DNA of 64,000 nt from Oscillospiraceae bacterium (lineage in GTDB: Bacteria > Bacillota > Clostridia > Oscillospirales > Oscillospiraceae), in contig CAJGCI010000001.1 in assembly GCA_904501855.1 (NCBI GenBank), positions 38,489 to 102,488 on the forward strand. Reading direction: 5' to 3'. A program made the position numbers and the translations under genes. Positions 57,053 through 64,000 of the stretch are shown here, piece after piece; the first letter of the stretch is position 1; the number at the start of each line of letters is the position of its first letter. The notes beneath the pieces are model-generated. The model did no database searches. It worked only from the letters and a program-made list of their open reading frames with translations, and was not told where the DNA came from.

Positions 57053-57597
57053 TTCTCTTTTAACAGTTTTATAAGAAGTTGAAAACGATTCAGGAAATCA
57101 CGTTCCACAACATCAAATCCCGGAAACTCGTAATCCAGGTTCAGGCTGACCGCAGGAAGCTCTCCCACATCTTCATGGAGCAGCATCTTCAGATCATAAG
57201 CAAGCATCCGGTCATCGATATCCTTGACCAGTGTTCTCTCCTCCGGAGTGAGATCGGAACCGAGATACTTCACATAGATCATGGATAGGATGCGTTCTTC
57301 ATATGTGGTGTAGGATGGGAGCTGTTTCTTAAACGGTCTGGGGACATCCGACAGATAGCATTCGCCGGCATCATGAAGAAGACAGGCCAGCTGAATCCGG
57401 ACAGGCAGCCCCTTCAGTTCCGCTTCTCTGGAACAGTTCAGGCAGTGCTGCCCTACTGAATAAAAACCGGACACATGGCCATTTCCTCTGCAGATCATCG
57501 GCAGAGCATGGGCGATATCTCGTATTTCTATCTGTGCAGGTTCCGGTTCCATGGGATAGAAGCGGATCCCGGTATAGGTTCGAATATAATCTGACAT
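57049..57597 (-). CDS. HD-domain phosphohydrolase (YfbR-like)
   Basis: A 182-residue metal-dependent hydrolase. HVSGFYSVGQHCLNCSREA gives the first histidine, CLLHDAGECYLSDVPRP is the HD pair, and VKDIDDRMLAYD holds the last aspartate, in the order H...HD...D. Such proteins are often 5'-nucleotidases or related. The start at 57597 has AAAGGTG upstream. A longer upstream frame has no ribosome binding site. It lies between two transporters and is divergent from the second AEC gene. Confidence 0.82.
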   Translation of the reverse strand: MSDYIRTYTGIRFYPMEPEPAQIEIRDIAHALPMICRGNGHVSGFYSVGQHCLNCSREAELKGLPVRIQLACLLHDAGECYLSDVPRPFKKQLPSYTTYEERILSMIYVKYLGSDLTPEERTLVKDIDDRMLAYDLKMLLHEDVGELPAVSLNLDYEFPGFDVVERDFLNRFQLLIKLLKEN

Positions 57598-57655
57598 GTA
57601 TAACACCTTTTTAAGGACATCCGTATCATGATCGTCCTGAGATTTACAAAACAGA

Positions 57656-57684
57656 ATTGTACAATGTTTTCCATGAAACCGCAA
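57656..57684 (-). promoter_or_regulatory. Predicted promoter of the HD phosphohydrolase gene
   Basis: TTGCGG (57679-57684) and TACAAT (57656-57661) on the minus strand with a 17-base spacer, about 60 bases before the ATG. Confidence 0.5.
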
Positions 57685-57729
57685 CCGGCCAGGATGTTTT
57701 TATGCCATTACCACAATCAGATTTCAGCA

Positions 57730-57758
57730 TTCAAAAACGACTGCTTTTCATGTATAAT
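57730..57758 (+). promoter_or_regulatory. Predicted promoter of the second AEC transporter gene
   Basis: TTCAAA (57730-57735) and TATAAT (57753-57758) with a 17-base spacer and a TG before the -10. This supports the ATG at 57810 and rules out longer upstream frames. Confidence 0.6.
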
Positions 57759-57809
57759 ACTCACAGGTCAGAGCATTTCTGTCCGATGATTTTAGTTCGG
57801 AGCATCACC

Positions 57810-58748
57810 ATGAATAATTTCGTACTGTCTGCACATGCGGTTTTACCCATGTTTCTGATCATGGCGGTCGGTTACCTGATCAAATGTACCGGCCTGATGG
57901 ACCGCAGTGATGTGTTTAAAATCAATAAGGTTAGCTTCCATGTATTTCTCCCCTGCATGCTGTTTTACAGCATCTATACGTCCGATATCTCCGGATCCAT
58001 CCGTCCGTCTCTGATGGCCTATGCCATACTCAGCGTATTGACCATCTATCTGATCTCCTGGCTCTATATTAATCATACGGAACCGGATATCGGACTTCGC
58101 AGTGTAAGCATCCAGGGTATCTTCCGGTCCAATTATGTCATTATGGGGATCCCCATTGCCATTGCACTTCTCGGCAAGGAAAACATCGGAGCCGTCAGCG
58201 TCATGGTGGGGATCGTTGTCCCCCTTTACAACGTACTGGCAGTGATCTGTCTGGAGCATTATAACGGAAGAAAGACCTCGCTGAAAGATCACGTTATCCC
58301 CATTCTAAAAAACCCGCTGATCATCAGTTCTGCCATCGGTATCCTGTTTCTTGTTCTGAATGTACGACTTCCCTATTCTCTGGATGCCATGGTTTCCGGT
58401 CTTGGTGATATCGCCGCTCCTCTGCAGCTGTTTCTGCTAGGCGTGTTCTTCGATTTCAGAGGGATGAAGAAATTCATCCGTCAGCTGGTCACCGTCAACA
58501 CCGGCAAACTGATCGTCTTTCCGGCAGTATTCCTGACTGCAGCCTATCTCCTCGGATTCCGCCAAGCAGATTTTGTCTCATTGATGGGAATCTACGCTGC
58601 TCCAACTGCCATCAACTCCTTTACGATGGCACAGCAGATGGGCGGAAATGAAGACCTTGCAGGATCCATTGTCGTTTCGACCACCGCCGTAAGCATCCTG
58701 ACCATGTTCCTCTGGATCCTTGTTTTCAAAACGCTTGGTGCATACTGA
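57810..58748 (+). CDS. AEC-family (auxin efflux carrier-like) transporter, second copy
   Basis: A 312-residue membrane protein of the AEC family, starting NNFVLSAHAVLPMFLIMAVGYLIK and ending with the APTAINSFTMAQQMGG motif near the second repeat. It shares architecture with the AEC gene at 49993-50940 but is clearly diverged. The start at 57810 has GGAG eight bases upstream. The substrate is probably a small organic acid. It is convergent with the sucrose operon. Confidence 0.87.
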   Translation: MNNFVLSAHAVLPMFLIMAVGYLIKCTGLMDRSDVFKINKVSFHVFLPCMLFYSIYTSDISGSIRPSLMAYAILSVLTIYLISWLYINHTEPDIGLRSVSIQGIFRSNYVIMGIPIAIALLGKENIGAVSVMVGIVVPLYNVLAVICLEHYNGRKTSLKDHVIPILKNPLIISSAIGILFLVLNVRLPYSLDAMVSGLGDIAAPLQLFLLGVFFDFRGMKKFIRQLVTVNTGKLIVFPAVFLTAAYLLGFRQADFVSLMGIYAAPTAINSFTMAQQMGGNEDLAGSIVVSTTAVSILTMFLWILVFKTLGAY

Positions 58749-58772
58749 TCGAGGATCTGTCCTAATAATTAA

Positions 58773-58817
58773 ACACCCGAATGAAGCATCGATCTGCTTC
58801 ATCCGGGTGTTTTTTTG
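58773..58817 (+). terminator. Terminator of the second AEC transporter gene
   Basis: ACACCCGAATGAAGCA (58773-58788) and TGCTTCATCCGGGTGT (58795-58810) form a 16-position stem with one mismatch, loop TCGATC, then seven T. It may also act weakly on the minus-strand sucrose operon. Confidence 0.9.
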
Positions 58818-58826
58818 TGATCCGTT

Positions 58827-58853
58827 CCGGGAACCTGCTGCAGCAGGTCCCGG
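58827..58853 (-). other. GC-rich hairpin after the sucrose-locus ATPase gene
   Basis: CCGGG-A-ACCTGCTG and CAGCAGGT-CCCGG pair with one bulge, 15 bases after the ugpC/msmK-like stop. No T run follows, so it may stabilise the mRNA end, with the convergent terminator next to it doing the termination. Confidence 0.45.
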
Positions 58854-58867
58854 ATCAGATCATTGAA

Positions 58868-59986
58868 TTATTCCGCGAAAAGGATATTCTTTTCCGTCTC
58901 TTTGTCGAACAGATGGATCTTGGTCATATCCAGTGCGAAGGTCGCATCGGAGCCCATCTTCAGCGGAGTGCTGGGATCGACACGGGCGGTGACCTGAGCG
59001 CCTTCCACATCGAAGTACAGGAACACCTCAGCGCCGAGCATCTCGTAAACATTGATCTTGGATTTGATAATGCTGTCAGGATGCGCTGCGAGGAAGTCTG
59101 CGTCGTCCGTAATGTTCTCCGGACGGATGCCGAGGACCACGGTCTTTCCATCGTAACCGCCGTCGATCAGTGCCTGTTTCTTGTCATCGGGAACTTTCAG
59201 ATCCTGATCACCGATCTTCAGGGTGACATCCTTTCCATTGACACCGACTTTGGCATCCATGAAGTTCATCTGAGGAGATCCGATGAAGCCTGCTACGAAC
59301 AGATTGCAGGGCTTGTTATACAGGTTATTGGGAGTATCGATCTGCTGAACAATACCGTCTTTCATGACGACGATTCTGGTACCCAGGGTCATTGCTTCCG
59401 TCTGGTCATGGGTGACGTAGATAATGGTAGTTCCCAGCTTCTCATGCAGTTTGGAGATCTCAGTACGCATCTGGACACGGAGTTTTGCGTCCAAGTTGGA
59501 CAGAGGTTCGTCCATGAGGAACACCTTCGGGCTGCGGACGATGGCACGTCCCATAGCCACACGCTGGCGCTGGCCGCCGGACAGAGCTCTGGGTTTTCTG
59601 TCCAGAAGCTTTTCCAGATCGAGGATCTTGGCTGCCTCGCGGACTTTGACATCGATCTCTTCCTTCGGAACGTTTCTCAGCTTCAGTGCAAAGGCCATGT
59701 TGTCATATACCGTCATATGGGGGTACAGAGCATAACTCTGGAACACCATTGCGATATCGCGGTCCTTGGGCTCCACATCATTCATCAGCTTGCCGTCGAT
59801 GCGGAATTCGCCTTCGGAAATATCTTCCAGACCGGCGATCATGCGAAGCGTTGTGGATTTTCCGCATCCGGAAGGACCGACAAAGATGATAAACTCTTTA
59901 TCTTCAACTTCCAGGTTGAAATCCGTAACAGCATGATATCCGTTTGGATAGATCTTTTGTATATTTTTCAAAGATAAACTTGCCAT
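58868..59986 (-). CDS. MsmK/UgpC-type sugar ABC transporter ATP-binding protein
   Basis: The 372-residue ATPase energises carbohydrate ABC importers. Walker A is GPSGCGKSTTLRM (about 37-49), the signature LSGGQRQRVAMGRAIV, Walker B VFLMDEPLSNLDA, and the switch histidine is in YVTHDQTEAM. A C-terminal TOBE/MalK-type regulatory domain covers about 240-372. It lies at the end of the sucrose locus, 38 bases after the GH32 gene. In many Firmicutes one MsmK serves several importers, so it may not be exclusive to this one. Confidence 0.93.
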   Translation of the reverse strand: MASLSLKNIQKIYPNGYHAVTDFNLEVEDKEFIIFVGPSGCGKSTTLRMIAGLEDISEGEFRIDGKLMNDVEPKDRDIAMVFQSYALYPHMTVYDNMAFALKLRNVPKEEIDVKVREAAKILDLEKLLDRKPRALSGGQRQRVAMGRAIVRSPKVFLMDEPLSNLDAKLRVQMRTEISKLHEKLGTTIIYVTHDQTEAMTLGTRIVVMKDGIVQQIDTPNNLYNKPCNLFVAGFIGSPQMNFMDAKVGVNGKDVTLKIGDQDLKVPDDKKQALIDGGYDGKTVVLGIRPENITDDADFLAAHPDSIIKSKINVYEMLGAEVFLYFDVEGAQVTARVDPSTPLKMGSDATFALDMTKIHLFDKETEKNILFAE

Positions 59987-60024
59987 GCTATGTCTCCTTT
60001 ATTAATTCATGTATGTATTCGCCT

Positions 60025-61518
60025 TTAACGTAATGTTGGATCTAGTTTGCACGTTTTTACATTAAGGACAAGGTTTCCTTCCGAGATAAATGTTATCTCA
60101 TTCGCTTCCGATGCTGTTTCCAGTGTCATGGAGAATACCGTCTCTCCGTCGTTGATAAAGATCTCCGCGCTTCCGGTATCCAGGATCATTCTGAGGCTCA
60201 GATTACCGTTCCATTCGAATAATTCGGTCTGCCGCTGAGGCAGTGAATCATTTGCGGTAGAAGCATGAATTCTGCTGATGCATGCGGTCTTCGTTTTCGG
60301 AATGAATATGAACTGTGCGTATTGATCCGAATTCTGAGCAAACCGCATTTCAAACCGCTCGAAATCCAGATTCGGATCAGCGGACCGGACTGTCAGTTCC
60401 ATATCCAGAAATCTGCCGGAAATCCCGTCGAGTTGAATGCTCTCCGTTTGCAGCTGCACATTCCGGTATTCCACCGGATCTGTGCGATACCGTTCGATCT
60501 CCCGGACCGGTCTCTGAACGAGTCTTCCGTTGCATATCCGTAGTTCCCTCGGAATGCTCATCTGTCCGAAATAGGAGCGATCCGTCTCATGATCATAGGC
60601 TGTACAGGGGTTCTGCATCCATCCGATGAGGATCCGTCTTCCGTCCGGTGCGGTCAGCGTCTGTCCCGCATAGAAATCCATACCGTGATCCAGTGTATGA
60701 ACACACTGTTCCTGAAAGGATCTCTTTTCCGGGTCCCAGTGTCCGAGGATGTACAGGCCGTTATTTCCGCTGTGAAATTCCGTCCCCTCCCCGTTCATGT
60801 CCATGGCATTCACAAGAAGGACTTCCTGACCGTCCAGTTCGAAATAATCCGGGCATTCCCACATCCTGCCGAATCGGAGATGATTCTCCGTAAGGACATG
60901 AGAATAGCTCCATTTCAATCCATCACGGCTTTGAAAGACTAGGATTCTGGCCCCAAGATCCTCTCTGCCGGAAGCGATGACTGCACGAAGTGTTCCATCC
61001 TCTTCCATCCAGATCTTCGGATCACGAAAGTCATACGGATCTCCGCCATCCGGAATATCCTCGTTACGGATCACCGGGTTGCCGGAATGCTTCACATATT
61101 CCCGGCCGTCTCCCAGAGCGATATTCTGTGTCTGGATACCACGGTGTTTCGGATCGTCCTCGTCATATACATAACCGGTGTACATGAGCAGATGTGTTCC
61201 ATCCTTCAGCGTTATGGCGCTTCCGGAAAAACACCCGTCCCGGTCATACTCCTCTCCGGGAGCCAGTGCAGCGGGCAGATACGTCCAATGCAGCAGATCG
61301 GTACTTACTGCGTGTCCCCAGTGAACGGGACCCCATTTCGTATCATAGGGATAATACTGATAAAACAGATGATACTGTCCCTGATACCATGAGAAACCAT
61401 TGGGATCATTCAGCCATCCTACCGGAGCGGTAAGATGAAACAGCGGTCTGGGCTCACACGCGTTAGTCCTGTGGGAACCGGATTCATATTCTCTTGCTTT
61501 CCTTAATGAATCATTCAT
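60025..61518 (-). CDS. GH32 beta-fructosidase (sucrose-6-phosphate hydrolase/invertase type)
   Basis: Cleaves sucrose, sucrose-6-phosphate or fructosides. In the 497-residue protein the GH32 nucleophile is Asp in GWLNDPNGF (residue 38), RDPKIWMEEDG holds the transition-state stabiliser, and MWECPDYFEL carries the acid/base glutamate. A C-terminal beta-sandwich follows from about 340. There is no signal peptide, so it is cytoplasmic. The ATG at 61518 has GGAG eight bases upstream. A TTG six bases upstream is less likely. With an ABC importer, not a PTS, beside it, non-phosphorylated sucrose or a short fructo-oligosaccharide is the more likely substrate. Confidence 0.9.
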   Translation of the reverse strand: MNDSLRKAREYESGSHRTNACEPRPLFHLTAPVGWLNDPNGFSWYQGQYHLFYQYYPYDTKWGPVHWGHAVSTDLLHWTYLPAALAPGEEYDRDGCFSGSAITLKDGTHLLMYTGYVYDEDDPKHRGIQTQNIALGDGREYVKHSGNPVIRNEDIPDGGDPYDFRDPKIWMEEDGTLRAVIASGREDLGARILVFQSRDGLKWSYSHVLTENHLRFGRMWECPDYFELDGQEVLLVNAMDMNGEGTEFHSGNNGLYILGHWDPEKRSFQEQCVHTLDHGMDFYAGQTLTAPDGRRILIGWMQNPCTAYDHETDRSYFGQMSIPRELRICNGRLVQRPVREIERYRTDPVEYRNVQLQTESIQLDGISGRFLDMELTVRSADPNLDFERFEMRFAQNSDQYAQFIFIPKTKTACISRIHASTANDSLPQRQTELFEWNGNLSLRMILDTGSAEIFINDGETVFSMTLETASEANEITFISEGNLVLNVKTCKLDPTLR

Positions 61519-61545
61519 GCGCAATTCTCCGCTATCTTCATTCCG

Positions 61546-62166
61546 TTACTCGGTTTCTTCCATCTTTCGAAAGATGGGATCATAAAGCAGAGCACACAGA
61601 AAACCGGGTAATGAGAACCCGAACAGCAGGAACAGCAGAACTGTTGTTTTCGGAAAATACCACAGCACGAACAGCCAAGCCAGCCAGATCACGATCATGA
61701 CCAGGGTCAGCGGCAGATGTGCGATGGTGAGCTGTATCGCATTTCGAAACGTACCGGATACGGTATTCTCATAACGCGCAAGCAGACCGAAAACATAAAC
61801 TGCAGTCACAAAAATGAAACATGATACGACGGAAAGGATGATCATTAACGCGGTTGTCGCTTTCATATCAAAGATATGAAGCACATACAGATCCACTCCG
61901 GCAATCAATCCGATGACAAGATAGATGAGTCCGCACAGGATCCCCTGCTTCAGATTATCCCGGAAGGAATGAAAGAACATCTTTCCGATATAGGTCTCAT
62001 TATCTCGCGCTTTATGCAGAAGAACATAGTTCATCGCTGTAAAGGATGCTCCAGCTGTCACTATGGGAATGGCACATACAATGGTAAGTACATTGATGAT
62101 GACCAGATCCACCAGCCAGGACAAAAAGCGCATCAGCGGATTATTCGCATCAAAGAAGCGGTCCAT
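61546..62166 (-). CDS. YesL-like DUF624 membrane protein
   Basis: A 206-residue protein of four to five transmembrane helices, starting with FFDANNPLMRFLSWLVDLVIINVL and typical YesL features (TAGASFTAMNYVLLH). Proteins of this family are usually found beside carbohydrate ABC importers, but their function is unknown. It lies between the GH32 gene and the permeases. Confidence 0.85.
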   Translation of the reverse strand: MDRFFDANNPLMRFLSWLVDLVIINVLTIVCAIPIVTAGASFTAMNYVLLHKARDNETYIGKMFFHSFRDNLKQGILCGLIYLVIGLIAGVDLYVLHIFDMKATTALMIILSVVSCFIFVTAVYVFGLLARYENTVSGTFRNAIQLTIAHLPLTLVMIVIWLAWLFVLWYFPKTTVLLFLLFGFSLPGFLCALLYDPIFRKMEETE

Positions 62167-62182
62167 ATTATCTCAGTTTCCT

Positions 62183-63046
62183 TTATCCTTTAACTGCACC
62201 GGAAGTAACACCGGCGACGATGTATTTCTGTAAGAACAGATACAAAATCAAGATTGGTAACATTGCAAGCAGCAGGGCGGCCATGACCAGACCGATGTCG
62301 GTGGAATATGTGCCGTAGAATGCCTGAGTTGCAATAGGAATCGTGTAAAGATTCTTTTCACCAAGTACAAGGCTGGGCAGCAGGTAGTCGTTCCAGAAGG
62401 CCATAGCATCGATGATGGCCACTGTAGCGATTGTCGGCTTTAGCAGCGGGAAAACGATTTTCCAGAACGTCTGCCAGCGTGTACAACCGTCGATAAGAGC
62501 TGCCTCTTCCAGTTCCAGCGGGATGTTGGTATTGATCGCGCCGTGGAACATGAACGTTGCCATTGACACTGAGAAACCAGTATGCATCAGAATCAGGGTC
62601 AGTCTGCTGTTGAGGATCTTGAAGATTCCGCCATAAACGGATACCAGGGGAACCATCAGGACCTGGAACGGAATGACCATTGATGCGATCATCAAGGCGA
62701 AAAGGATGGAGCATGCTTTCCATTTTCCGTTTCTGACGATGACAAAGGATGCCATGGCAGAAACAAGAATGGTAAGGATGGTGGCACAGGTTGTGATGAT
62801 GGCAGAGTTTTTAAACACATTCCAGAAGTCCATTTTCTTCATGGCTTCGGGGAAGTTCTGCCAGGTAAAACCATGTGCACCAATCAAAGCAAGCGGATTT
62901 GTATTGATATCTGCCTTCACCTTAAACACGTTGATTACCACCAGGATAAACGGTGCGATAAAGAGAAGGAACAGAATGATCAGTACGATGATCGTAATCG
63001 CATGATTGATTTTTTTCTTTCTTGCGGCTTTTTCATTTGCTGTCAT
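62183..63046 (-). CDS. Carbohydrate ABC transporter permease (MalG type)
   Basis: The 287-residue inner-membrane subunit has six helices and the EAA loop LEEAALIDGCTRWQTFWKIVFP near residue 190, which contacts the ATPase. It fits with the MalF-type gene upstream, whose end overlaps its start by one base. Confidence 0.93.
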   Translation of the reverse strand: MTANEKAARKKKINHAITIIVLIILFLLFIAPFILVVINVFKVKADINTNPLALIGAHGFTWQNFPEAMKKMDFWNVFKNSAIITTCATILTILVSAMASFVIVRNGKWKACSILFALMIASMVIPFQVLMVPLVSVYGGIFKILNSRLTLILMHTGFSVSMATFMFHGAINTNIPLELEEAALIDGCTRWQTFWKIVFPLLKPTIATVAIIDAMAFWNDYLLPSLVLGEKNLYTIPIATQAFYGTYSTDIGLVMAALLLAMLPILILYLFLQKYIVAGVTSGAVKG

Positions 63047-63924
63047 TATGCAGACACCTCCCCTTTCTTACCTACATAGACCTGGGTGATGCCAATAATG
63101 GCACATACGATGAACAGGATCAAAGCCTCTGCCTGACCGGTTCCGTAATCCTTGTATACGAATGCCTTGTTATACACATGCATAGCTGCCATGACGGATG
63201 AGTTGAACGGTTCGCCTTTCGTCAAGGACAGGTTGACATCGTAGACCATGAAGCATCTGGTGATGCTCAGGAACAGGCAGGTAACAAACGAGCTTCTCAT
63301 CAGAGGGATCGTAACGTTGCGCATCGCCTGGCTCGGAGTGCAGCCGTCGATCATTGCCGCTTCCTTAAGGCTGTCGGGGACGCTCATGAAGCCGGCCACA
63401 TAGATCAGCATCATGTATCCCGCATACTGCCAAACCGAAACCAGGATCAGACAGAACATCGCCCCTCCTGTAGTAGACAACAGTGATGGTACTGTTCCTG
63501 CGGTAATTGCTTCACCCAGTGCAACGAATGCACGGTTGAACACGAATTTCCAAACATAACCGAGAACGATACCGCCGATCAGGTTCGGAATGAAGAATCC
63601 GGCACGGAAGAAGTTCTGTCCTTTTACACCGCTGGTTACAAGATAAGCAAGTACAAAAGCAACGATGTTTACGAAGATCACTGCGAAAGCAGAGTAGATC
63701 AGCGTTCTTCCGATTGCGGACCAGAAATAATAATCTTTAAAGGCAGACACATAGTTTGCGATGCCAACAAAAGGTTTGGATGCAGAGACACCGTCCCAAC
63801 TTGTAAAGGTGAGATACAGACCGTATACAAAGGGAATGATAATCACCATACAAAAGAGAATCAGTGCCGGGCCGGCAAACATTAAGAACTGTCTTGCCTT
63901 ATACGACATTGTGTTTCTTTCCAT
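63046..63924 (-). CDS. Carbohydrate ABC transporter permease (MalF type)
   Basis: The 292-residue permease has six helices and the EAA loop LKEAAMIDGCTPSQAMRNVTIP near residue 186. AGGAG precedes the ATG. It shares the operon with the MalG-type subunit and probably with the solute-binding protein just upstream. Confidence 0.93.
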   Translation of the reverse strand: MERNTMSYKARQFLMFAGPALILFCMVIIIPFVYGLYLTFTSWDGVSASKPFVGIANYVSAFKDYYFWSAIGRTLIYSAFAVIFVNIVAFVLAYLVTSGVKGQNFFRAGFFIPNLIGGIVLGYVWKFVFNRAFVALGEAITAGTVPSLLSTTGGAMFCLILVSVWQYAGYMMLIYVAGFMSVPDSLKEAAMIDGCTPSQAMRNVTIPLMRSSFVTCLFLSITRCFMVYDVNLSLTKGEPFNSSVMAAMHVYNKAFVYKDYGTGQAEALILFIVCAIIGITQVYVGKKGEVSA

Positions 63925-63940
63925 ATTACTCTCCTATACG

Positions 63941-64000
63941 TTATGAGTGGGCGGTCAGTGTCTTTGTCTTCCAGTAGGTCTGTACCTGTTTTGCAAATCC
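63941..64000 (-). CDS. C-terminal end of a probable sugar ABC solute-binding protein (cut by window edge)
   Basis: The last 19 codons of a minus-strand frame ending QVQTYWKTKTLTAHS and TAA at 63941-63943, followed 17 bases later by the MalF-type permease. The position before a permease pair and the composition fit an extracellular solute-binding protein. There is too little sequence to identify it by itself. Confidence 0.6.
   Translation of the reverse strand, partial: GFAKQVQTYWKTKTLTAHS

Overview
This 64 kb window reads as a stretch of Firmicutes (Bacillota) chromosome. It is dense with housekeeping and biosynthesis genes and contains no rRNA, tRNA, phage or CRISPR. Support for the assignment: strong AGGAGG-type ribosome binding sites, a T-box ahead of alaS, a lysine riboswitch ahead of dapA, RNase M5, LCP and MltG wall enzymes, and an S-layer-homology protein. 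A NadD-YqeK fusion and an unusually short SMC (1008 residues) suggest an Erysipelotrichia/Mollicutes-like lineage rather than typical Bacilli or Clostridia. That placement is an inference and was not tested.

Layout. 0-2.9 kb: the 5' end of a YnbB/aluminium-resistance-type PLP enzyme, gdhA, and a divergent LysR regulator with a plausible binding site between them, then a small internally deleted IS3-family remnant. 2.9-6.8 kb (minus): nrdR, a NagB-like protein lacking key catalytic residues, glmM, a GlmU-like left-handed beta-helix protein and a DJ-1/PfpI protein, apparently one operon. 6.9-19 kb (minus): rnmV-holA, alaS-HIT with T-box, U32 peptidase-like protein, mltG, tmk-tagA-sir2, a Cof phosphatase and guaB. 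A short orphan transcription unit with its own promoter and terminator lies just upstream of guaB. 19.3-37.4 kb: a prolyl-tRNA editing protein (plus), then a long minus-strand block: topA, trmFO, plsX, rnc, a radical SAM enzyme, smc, ftsY, rdgB, yhbY, nadD-yqeK, LCP, rsfS, leuS, with rpsU beyond it and an rRNA methyltransferase upstream.

37.5-43.2 kb (minus): a complete set for UMP synthesis from carbamoyl phosphate and aspartate, pyrC-pyrK-pyrD-pyrF-pyrE-pyrB-pyrI (the PyrDK NAD-linked type, with the regulatory chain PyrI). 43.4-47.6 kb (plus): the dapA-dapB-dapH-lysC lysine/diaminopimelate operon under a lysine riboswitch. 47.6-51 kb (minus): an AEC-family transporter and an ABC-2 exporter. 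51-55.4 kb (minus): a secreted SLH-anchored alpha/beta-hydrolase-like protein and ilvB-ilvN (acetolactate synthase). 55.6-58.8 kb: an NhaC-type antiporter, an HD phosphohydrolase and a second AEC transporter (plus). 58.9-64 kb (minus): a sucrose/fructoside utilisation locus with the C-terminus of a likely solute-binding protein, two MalF/MalG-type permeases, a YesL-like membrane protein, a GH32 hydrolase and an MsmK/UgpC-type ATPase.

Most genes overlap or nearly abut within operons (many ATGA overlaps), and the operons are separated by clear intrinsic terminators. The points most worth a second look are the catalytically degenerate NagB homologue in the glmM operon, the IS remnant sitting in the apex of a bidirectional terminator palindrome, the orphan leader transcript above guaB, and the short SMC.
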